11,517 bases of DNA from the NCBI GenBank assembly GCA_902406105.1, contig CABPCP010000083.1, forward strand, positions 1 to 11,517. The letters run 5' to 3'. This document shows, in pieces, positions 6,699-11,517 of the stretch (within the stretch, counting starts at the first letter, position 1; each line of letters opens with the position of its first letter). The notes beneath the pieces were generated by a model. The model was not told where the DNA came from. It worked only from the letters and a program-made list of their open reading frames with translations, and ran no database searches. The stretch is from an uncultured Mordavella sp. (GTDB taxonomy: Bacteria > Bacillota > Clostridia > Lachnospirales > Lachnospiraceae). Position numbers and translations under genes: made by a program.

Positions 6699-6734
6699 GA
6701 CCGGGGAAGGATCAGGTGGTATCCTTAAAGACGG

Positions 6735-6740
6735 AAAGGA
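6735..6740 (+). promoter_or_regulatory. ribosome binding site favouring ATG 6748 for ATPase 1
   Basis: AAAGGA ends 7 bases before ATG 6748 but only 1 base before the in-frame ATG at 6742. The second ATG is the better start; the difference is two residues. Confidence 0.6.
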
Positions 6741-6747
6741 AATGAAA

Positions 6748-7419
6748 ATGGAAGCGGTCAAAGTGACAGACGTGGAGAAATCATTTACAGATGGAATGGG
6801 AAGGGAAAAGGTTTTAAAGAACGTAACGTTTTCTCTGGAAGAAGGAACCTTTACTGCCCTTACCGGGATCTCCGGGGCAGGAAAGACGACGCTTTTGCAT
6901 CTGCTTGCGGGATTTCAGAAACCAGACAAAGGAGAGATCCTGCTTGCGGGAAGACAGATCCAGAAGATGAAAGAAAAGGAAGCGGCGCTCTTTCGGAGAC
7001 GTCATATCGCTATGGTATTTCAGGAAGGCGCGCTTCTTCCAGGACTTACGGTGGAGGAAAATATGATCCTGCCAGTGGTCATGGATACCGGAAGGCTTTT
7101 GGACGAGGAAAAGTTAAACCAGATTCTGGAGACCCTTTCTTTAACAGGCCAAAGGAACCGGTATCCGGCGGAACTCTCCGGCGGAGAGCGGCAGCGGGCC
7201 GTCTTTGGGAGGGCGTTATTCTCTGAGGCGGAATTGATCTTGGCAGATGAACCGGCCGCCCGCCTGGACACCCGGCAGTCTCTGGAATTGATGGGAACGC
7301 TGAAGCGCTGCGCCAAAGTCTGGCATCGGACCATACTGATGGCGACCCATGACCTGGATCTGGCCCAGATCTGTGATGAGACGCTGGAATTAAGAGACGG
7401 GTGTATCTGGTCAAAGTAG
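6748..7419 (+). CDS. ABC transporter ATPase 1 (MacB/LolD/BceA-like)
   Basis: A 223-residue stand-alone nucleotide-binding subunit. Walker A is GISGAGKTT (40-48), Q-loop Q92 in AMVFQEGALLPGLT, signature LSGGERQR (143-150), Walker B ELILADEP with catalytic E168, and switch His H201 in MATHD. These features and the RRRHIAMVFQ context place it with ATPases that serve FtsX-type permeases. The residues after Walker B read AARLD (170-174) where this family nearly always has TGNLD, so the D-loop region is unusual, although the D-loop Leu-Asp and all catalytic residues remain. It begins the second half of the block, 46 bases before the permease, and a second, more canonical ATPase follows the permease. 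It probably pairs with that subunit or forms homodimers; the sequence cannot decide. Confidence 0.93.
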   Translation: MEAVKVTDVEKSFTDGMGREKVLKNVTFSLEEGTFTALTGISGAGKTTLLHLLAGFQKPDKGEILLAGRQIQKMKEKEAALFRRRHIAMVFQEGALLPGLTVEENMILPVVMDTGRLLDEEKLNQILETLSLTGQRNRYPAELSGGERQRAVFGRALFSEAELILADEPAARLDTRQSLELMGTLKRCAKVWHRTILMATHDLDLAQICDETLELRDGCIWSK

Positions 7420-7465
7420 ACGTTTGAGAGCAGAAGACGGCGGACATTTTCGACAGGTGAGACAT

Positions 7466-9820
7466 ATGAAGATCATATGGAAAGTGATCAAAACAGAGAT
7501 CCGGCAGAAGCCAGGCCGGTTTGCCGCCCTGGTAACCGGGATGACGGCGGCGGTCTTTCTGATCACCGTGGTCACTGCATTTTCCAACTCCTGTCTCCAC
7601 TCTATGATCGAGCAGGAGAAAAAGGAAAACGGACCTTATGAGGCGGTTTTCCACAATCTGACGGAAGAGCAGGCGGAAAGGCTGTCAGAAAGCAGCCAGA
7701 TCAAGCAGACTTGGAAAATTAAGGATTGCAGGGAGGAAGATACAGAAGAAGGGCGGGCATGCTACGGAGCTGCATTCCGGCGTATCTCCCTTTCGATCTT
7801 TGAAAGATCCCAGGACGTGGGAGTAGAGATTGGGATGGATGGGCTGCCGCTGGAAGAACAGCCGATCCTGTTTTCCCGGCCCAATTGGAGCGTTACATCC
7901 AGCTTTGATATTACCTTTAATGAACGGCTGTTGGGCTACTATGGAATAAACGCTTTCCAGACTACGGCGGGATCTTTAGTGGCGATCATCCTGATGGATG
8001 TGGTGATCGTGCTCTTTGCGGCGGCCCTCCTTTATTATGTGGTGTTATCCGGCCTGGAAGAAAAATTAAAGACGCTGGGACTCTTAGATGGCATTGGGAT
8101 TTCCGACCGGCAGAAAAGGCTGTACATCTACGGGGAAAATCTGCTGGCAGGTCTGTTGGCGGTACCCCTAGGTACCCTGCTTGGCATGGGCGGCCTGGCA
8201 GTCAGCATCCGGTATCTGAACCAGTGGGTTCTTCCCACTCAGAAGGTGGAAATGCATGTAAGCCCCATCTGGCTTCTGGCGGTGTTCTTTGGATGTCTGG
8301 CGCTGGTGGTCCTGTCAGGAACGGGTCTGTATGCAAGGGCCAGGAAAGAGCGGATTTTGAATCTGATCTCCGGCTATGATGAGGAAGAAGAAGTGAACCG
8401 GACTGCCGTGCTTTTAAAGGCGAAACGTCACTTTTTCAAAGTGGAAACCCTGCTGGCGGTAAAGAATGTCATCATGAACCACAAGAATTATGCGGTGTCC
8501 GCGACGCTTCTGGTGATCGCCCTCAGCGTGTTCCTGAATGGGATCATGTACATCCGGGGGATGACGGCGGTAACAGATGAAGTTCCCAGGTATCCGCCCA
8601 TATCCATGTGGATCCAGGGAAATGGCGTGGATGAAGCGGATTTTGAGAAATTAGCGGAAGAACTGAGGGGATTTGCAGAAGTAGAACGGGTATCCTTGGT
8701 TAAGGAAGCAAAGGAGTATACGGCCCTGGAAGGGCTGACCAAGACGGAAATCCAGGAGTATTTGAAACTATTTCAGGCGGAAAGCGCCCTGGATGGCTAC
8801 GAGATGCTAAGGGATTATGAGTGGGAAAATCTCGCGGAAGAAGAAGGTCTGAAGAATATTGTACGAGTCATTGGCGTGGATGACGCTGTGTTTGATGAAT
8901 ATCTAGGCGGGGCAAAAAGAGCGGGCCAAGTACCGGAAGACGGCGCGATCCTGTTCCGGGCGGACCTTGAAGGCCAGGAAGAAGCGGCGGAGTTTCCGGT
9001 GATGGTAGACCAAGAACTCCATATGCTCCCTGTGGCCTGCATCAATCCGGAAGTCGAAGAAGAGGTGCTCCTGCCGGAATATCTGCTGACGGCCGAGGAG
9101 GCGAAGAAAGGGATCGGAACTTACAAAACCATGGAAGCGGTAGAGGTATTCGTCAGACAGGATACCTTTGACCGGCTGCTGGGAGATGACAAGGACCCGT
9201 CTGTTTATCTGGAGATCTCTCTGTCCAGGGATCAGGGGAAACGAGTGTCCTTGAATGAGATCCTGTATCCGGACCAGGTTACTGAGAGAATGAAGGAAGA
9301 TGATGAGATCCGGCAGAAGATCCAGAAGGCAGGGGAAGCGTTGGGGATCACCCATTTACAGGTCTTCAGCTTTGCGGAGGAATACCACAGGTCTTTCTTC
9401 CAGGGAGGCAAAGGAATGGAGATCTTGTTAGTTACAGCGGTGGTCAGCGCAAGCTGGGTCGCGGCGGTGCTGGTGATCCTTCAAAAGGATGCAGCCTGCC
9501 TGCGCAGAAGGAAGAAGGAATTTGCCCTGCTTTTGACCATTGGCATGACCAGGGGGAAGATTTTCAAGATGGTTTTTGTGGAGCACCTTCTGTATGCGTT
9601 TGTCGGAATTGCGGCGGGGATACCTTTGAGCCTTTTCTTCCTTTCCGGCATTTATGGAGATGGGGGAGCCAGGCAGATGGCTTCTGCCTGGGATGTGCCG
9701 GCAGATCTTGTGGTCTGGCAGGTGGTCCTGACCTTATGCGTAGTGTTGATCCCCTTCTTCTATACGGTCAGGGAATTAAGAAATATAGACGTGATCTCAG
9801 TGATCCGGAAGGAGGAATAA
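7466..9820 (+). CDS. large FtsX-type ABC permease with two FtsX modules
   Basis: 784 residues from ATG 7466, preceded by AGGTGA (7455-7460). An upstream in-frame TTG at 7424 would add 14 residues but lacks a site. Eight membrane helices can be picked by eye at about 19-39, 168-192, 226-250, 268-290, 341-362, 651-672, 703-731 and 748-769. They fall into two modules, each of one helix, an extracellular domain and three helices. The first outer domain spans about 40-167, the second about 363-650. The second is visibly acidic (LAEEEGL, PEVEEEVLLPEYL). The C-terminus ends in the family's RELRNIDVISVIRKEE tail. Permeases of this kind move or extract envelope substrates such as peptides or lipids by mechanical coupling rather than a channel. 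Two modules in one chain suggest that one polypeptide supplies the whole membrane part. BceB-type permeases have ten helices and one large outer domain, so this is not a plain BceB. Substrate unknown. Confidence 0.9.
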   Translation: MKIIWKVIKTEIRQKPGRFAALVTGMTAAVFLITVVTAFSNSCLHSMIEQEKKENGPYEAVFHNLTEEQAERLSESSQIKQTWKIKDCREEDTEEGRACYGAAFRRISLSIFERSQDVGVEIGMDGLPLEEQPILFSRPNWSVTSSFDITFNERLLGYYGINAFQTTAGSLVAIILMDVVIVLFAAALLYYVVLSGLEEKLKTLGLLDGIGISDRQKRLYIYGENLLAGLLAVPLGTLLGMGGLAVSIRYLNQWVLPTQKVEMHVSPIWLLAVFFGCLALVVLSGTGLYARARKERILNLISGYDEEEEVNRTAVLLKAKRHFFKVETLLAVKNVIMNHKNYAVSATLLVIALSVFLNGIMYIRGMTAVTDEVPRYPPISMWIQGNGVDEADFEKLAEELRGFAEVERVSLVKEAKEYTALEGLTKTEIQEYLKLFQAESALDGYEMLRDYEWENLAEEEGLKNIVRVIGVDDAVFDEYLGGAKRAGQVPEDGAILFRADLEGQEEAAEFPVMVDQELHMLPVACINPEVEEEVLLPEYLLTAEEAKKGIGTYKTMEAVEVFVRQDTFDRLLGDDKDPSVYLEISLSRDQGKRVSLNEILYPDQVTERMKEDDEIRQKIQKAGEALGITHLQVFSFAEEYHRSFFQGGKGMEILLVTAVVSASWVAAVLVILQKDAACLRRRKKEFALLLTIGMTRGKIFKMVFVEHLLYAFVGIAAGIPLSLFFLSGIYGDGGARQMASAWDVPADLVVWQVVLTLCVVLIPFFYTVRELRNIDVISVIRKEE

Positions 9821-9822
9821 AA

Positions 9823-10506
9823 ATGGCGCAGGCATACGGAATCCGCGCGGAGAAGATCAGTAAAACCTATGGGACGAAAGAACATCCCGTCCGCGCGTTA
9901 AAAGAAATATCCCTTCAGATCCAGCCCGGCCAGTTTGTGGCGGTCCTTGGCCCCTCCGGGTGCGGAAAGTCAACACTGCTGCACGTGCTGGGCGGGATTG
10001 ATGAGCCTGATCAGGGAAATGTGGAGATCAAAGGGAAAAAGCTGTATGAGATGAAGAGAAGCGAGCGTTCCGTGTTCCGCAGACGGAATATCGGCATGGT
10101 CTACCAGGCTATCTATCTGCTCCCCTCTTTGAATATCGAAGAAAATATCATCCTCCCTCTTCTGCTGGATGGGCGGAAAGTGTCGGGAGAGTGGCTGAAA
10201 GCGCTTCTTACGGAGACAAATCTCAGAGGAAAGAAACACGCCCTTCCCAGCCAGCTATCCGGCGGGCAGCAGCAAAGGGCCGCCATTGCCAGGGCAGTAG
10301 CGGCTTCCCCGGCAGTGCTCCTGGCGGATGAGCCCACCGGGAATCTGGATAAAGCCAACCGGAATTCCGTGATGGAGCTGTTCCAGAGACTGAACGAGGT
10401 CTACGGGATGACGATCGTTATGGTGACCCACGACGAGGAATTGGCCAGCCGGTGCGGCAGGATCCTGTATATGGAAGACGGCAGGATCATTCGGGATCGG
10501 GGCTGA
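9823..10506 (+). CDS. ABC transporter ATPase 2 (MacB/LolD/BceA-like)
   Basis: A 227-residue nucleotide-binding subunit starting 2 bases after the permease stop, with AAGGAGG (9809-9815) inside the end of the permease gene, so the two are surely co-transcribed. Walker A is GPSGCGKST (43-51), Q-loop Q95, signature LSGGQQQR (145-152), Walker B VLLADEP with E170, canonical TGNLD (172-176) and H203 in VTHD. The Q-loop neighbourhood reads GMVYQAIYLLPSL, where a Phe before the Gln and Asn/Phe after it are commoner. It differs clearly from ATPase 1, so this is not a recent duplication. Together they give the permease two distinct ATPase subunits. The 3' end overlaps the convergent LysR-type gene by 20 bases. 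An in-frame start at 9736 would lie inside the permease gene without a site and is not used. Confidence 0.94.
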   Translation: MAQAYGIRAEKISKTYGTKEHPVRALKEISLQIQPGQFVAVLGPSGCGKSTLLHVLGGIDEPDQGNVEIKGKKLYEMKRSERSVFRRRNIGMVYQAIYLLPSLNIEENIILPLLLDGRKVSGEWLKALLTETNLRGKKHALPSQLSGGQQQRAAIARAVAASPAVLLADEPTGNLDKANRNSVMELFQRLNEVYGMTIVMVTHDEELASRCGRILYMEDGRIIRDRG

Positions 10507-11386
10507 ATTGTTCTAAATCCTTTCGCATCTGTTCCAGAAACAGGCTTGCGGCTCTGGAAAAAATCTGATGTTTTTTCCAGACAATGCAGAGTCCGGCCTC
10601 CATGGCCGGATACAGGGGCCGGAAGCAAAAGGGGCTGTTTCCGGAGGTATTTACCAGTTTGTCGAGAGCAATGGCGACTCCCAGCCCCTTTTTTACAAAA
10701 TGGGTAGCGTTATAGATCAATTCGTAAGCGGCAGTGATCCTTAACCTGGACCAGTCTGTCTTAAACCAGGCGGAAAACTCGCTGCTTGCGGCAAGCTGGT
10801 GGGACAGGAGCAGCGGCTGGTCTAACAGATCTTTCGCCAGGATCTGCTCTTTTTCTGCCAGCGGGTGGTCTTTTCGCATGAGGACGCCCCAGGTGTCTTT
10901 CATGGGCAGCCGGATATAGTCGTATTTTGAGATATCTACCGGTTCGATCAGAAGGCCAAAGTCGATCAGCCCTTTATCCAGCCTTTCTGTTACATGGCTG
11001 GCGTCGCCGCTGTAGATATGGTAGGAGATGGCAGGGTTGGTCCTTTGCAGATTGCTGGCCGCCTGGGCCATAAAAGAGATGCCATCTGTCTCGCCGCTTC
11101 CAATATAGACCTGTCCGCTTACTGACTCTGTGGGCGAGGTCAGTTCCGCTTTTGTCTTTTCCATCAATTCTACTAACTCTTCCGCGCGTTTGCGAAGGAG
11201 CATACCGTCTTCTGTAAGAGAGATGTTCTTACTGCCCCGGATCAAGAGCTGTTTTCCAAGTTCTGCCTCCAGGTCTTTTAGCTGTCTGGATAAAGGAGGC
11301 TGGGTCATGTGAAGTGTTTCCGCCGCTTTTGTGATACTGCCTTCCCGCGCGACCGTAAGAAAATATTCCAATACTCGGATATCCAA
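10487..11386 (-). CDS. LysR-family transcriptional regulator
   Basis: 299 residues from TTG 11386 (minus strand), normal for LysR-type regulators. The N-terminal winged helix (about 1-60) reads MDIRVLEYFLTVAREGSITK, then AAETLHMTQPPLSRQLKDLE as the helix-turn-helix, then LGKQLLIRG and LTEDGMLL. The effector domain (about 90-290) begins VYIGSGETDGISFMAQA and carries typical elements such as DFGLLIEP and KKGLGVAIALD. The TTG is 5 bases after AAGGGGTGA (11400-11392). The longer GTG start at 11395 would lie inside that site. Such proteins normally control a divergent neighbour in response to a small molecule; that gene would be beyond the right edge. The gene ends inside ATPase 2, sharing 20 bases tail to tail, but is probably unrelated in function to the ABC block. 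Confidence 0.93.
   Translation of the reverse strand: MDIRVLEYFLTVAREGSITKAAETLHMTQPPLSRQLKDLEAELGKQLLIRGSKNISLTEDGMLLRKRAEELVELMEKTKAELTSPTESVSGQVYIGSGETDGISFMAQAASNLQRTNPAISYHIYSGDASHVTERLDKGLIDFGLLIEPVDISKYDYIRLPMKDTWGVLMRKDHPLAEKEQILAKDLLDQPLLLSHQLAASSEFSAWFKTDWSRLRITAAYELIYNATHFVKKGLGVAIALDKLVNTSGNSPFCFRPLYPAMEAGLCIVWKKHQIFSRAASLFLEQMRKDLEQFSPDPE
10532..10581 (+). repeat. three mutually pairing arms near the convergent gene ends
   Basis: TTCCAGA (10532-10538) can pair with TCTGGAA (10553-10559), which can instead pair with TTCCAGA (10575-10581). The second pairing extends to a perfect 11-bp inverted repeat (TCTGGAAAAAA / TTTTTTCCAGA, 7-base loop). It lies inside the LysR coding region, 26-75 bases past the ATPase 2 stop. 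No T tract follows either hairpin, so it is not a classical terminator for the plus strand. A further GC-rich 7-bp inverted repeat, TCCGGCC-N5-GGCCGGA, lies at 10592-10610. Confidence 0.45.
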
Positions 11387-11390
11387 GAAT

Positions 11391-11400
11391 CTCACCCCTT
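11391..11400 (-). promoter_or_regulatory. ribosome binding site fixing the LysR start at TTG 11386
   Basis: On the minus strand AAGGGGTGAG closely matches the end of the AGGAGGTGA consensus, and its GGGGTGA core ends 5 bases before TTG 11386. The GTG at 11395-11393 is part of this site and so cannot be a good start. Confidence 0.7.
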
Positions 11401-11443
11401 TTTCAAATGTTTTGTAAATAGTGTGGTTAATTGAAAAATTAAT

Positions 11444-11462
11444 TGCAACATAGGTTGTTGCA
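11444..11462. promoter_or_regulatory. LysR-type binding palindrome
   Basis: TGCAACA (11444-11450) and TGTTGCA (11456-11462) are perfect inverted arms around 5 bases, in an A/T-rich stretch about 60 bases upstream of the LysR start. It fits the T-N11-A type of site used by LysR regulators for autoregulation and for control of a divergent gene. Confidence 0.6.
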
Positions 11463-11492
11463 GTTAGAATTACAAGGCATATGGGCCATGGA

Positions 11493-11506
11493 GTTGCAGT
11501 TGTAAC
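11493..11506. promoter_or_regulatory. second LysR-type half-palindrome
   Basis: GTTGCA-GT-TGTAAC is an inverted repeat with one mismatch. It begins with GTTGCAGTT, a direct repeat of 11457-11465, 36 bases apart. Paired recognition and activation sites of this sort are usual between a LysR-type gene and its divergent target. The promoters themselves could not be assigned. Confidence 0.4.
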
Positions 11507-11517
11507 TTCATGGTTTC

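Noticed and set aside
7079..7654. 191-codon minus-strand frame across ATPase 1 and the permease start
   Set aside because: Spans two confident genes on the other strand and shows no recognisable domain.
11481..11517. ATG-led open frame running off the right edge as start of a divergent gene
   Set aside because: Only a weak AAGG at poor spacing precedes it, only 12 codons are visible, and it overlaps the second LysR-type repeat, so it may not be the real start.

Overview
The window reads as chromosomal DNA of a Gram-positive Clostridia-type anaerobe, most likely Lachnospiraceae. The grounds are strong AGGAGG-type ribosome binding sites before almost every gene, repeated TTG starts, sigma-A-type promoters, a MATE transporter with the clostridial N-terminus, and a two-component system paired with an FtsX-type ABC transporter. 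The genus cannot be read from the sequence, and the family assignment is inference. No RNA gene, insertion sequence, phage gene or CRISPR array was seen. No gap between genes exceeds about 130 bases.

Layout, left to right. (1) 1-426: the 3' end of a Ser/Gly-linker protein of unknown function ending in a short Cys-x-Cys tail. (2) 557-1387: a stand-alone GT8 family glycosyltransferase. (3) 1398-4882: a drug-efflux block. It holds a TetR-family repressor behind a perfect consensus promoter (TTGACA-N17-TATAAT) bracketed by two ATACAT-N9-ATGTAT palindromes, a strong terminator, an MFS exporter with a degenerate copy of the same operator, and a MATE exporter with its own possible promoter. (4) 4866-10506: an OmpR-type response regulator, a histidine kinase with one membrane helix and no sensor domain, a candidate response-regulator binding site, and an ABC transporter made of ATPase 1, a large two-module FtsX permease and ATPase 2. 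(5) 10487-11386, minus strand: a LysR-type regulator whose 3' end overlaps ATPase 2 tail to tail by 20 bases. Its upstream region carries LysR-type palindromes and probably faces a divergent gene outside the window.

How the genes work together (inference). TetR probably represses itself and the MFS pump, and perhaps indirectly the MATE pump. The kinase/regulator/ABC block resembles the Bce-type peptide-sensing modules of Firmicutes, in which a kinase without a sensor listens to the transporter. It departs from the Bce plan in having two different ATPases, an apparent 8-helix permease with two extracellular domains, and a single-helix kinase. It is the best candidate here for an under-described system. 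Several genes are better started at TTG or at internal ATG codons than at the longest possible start.
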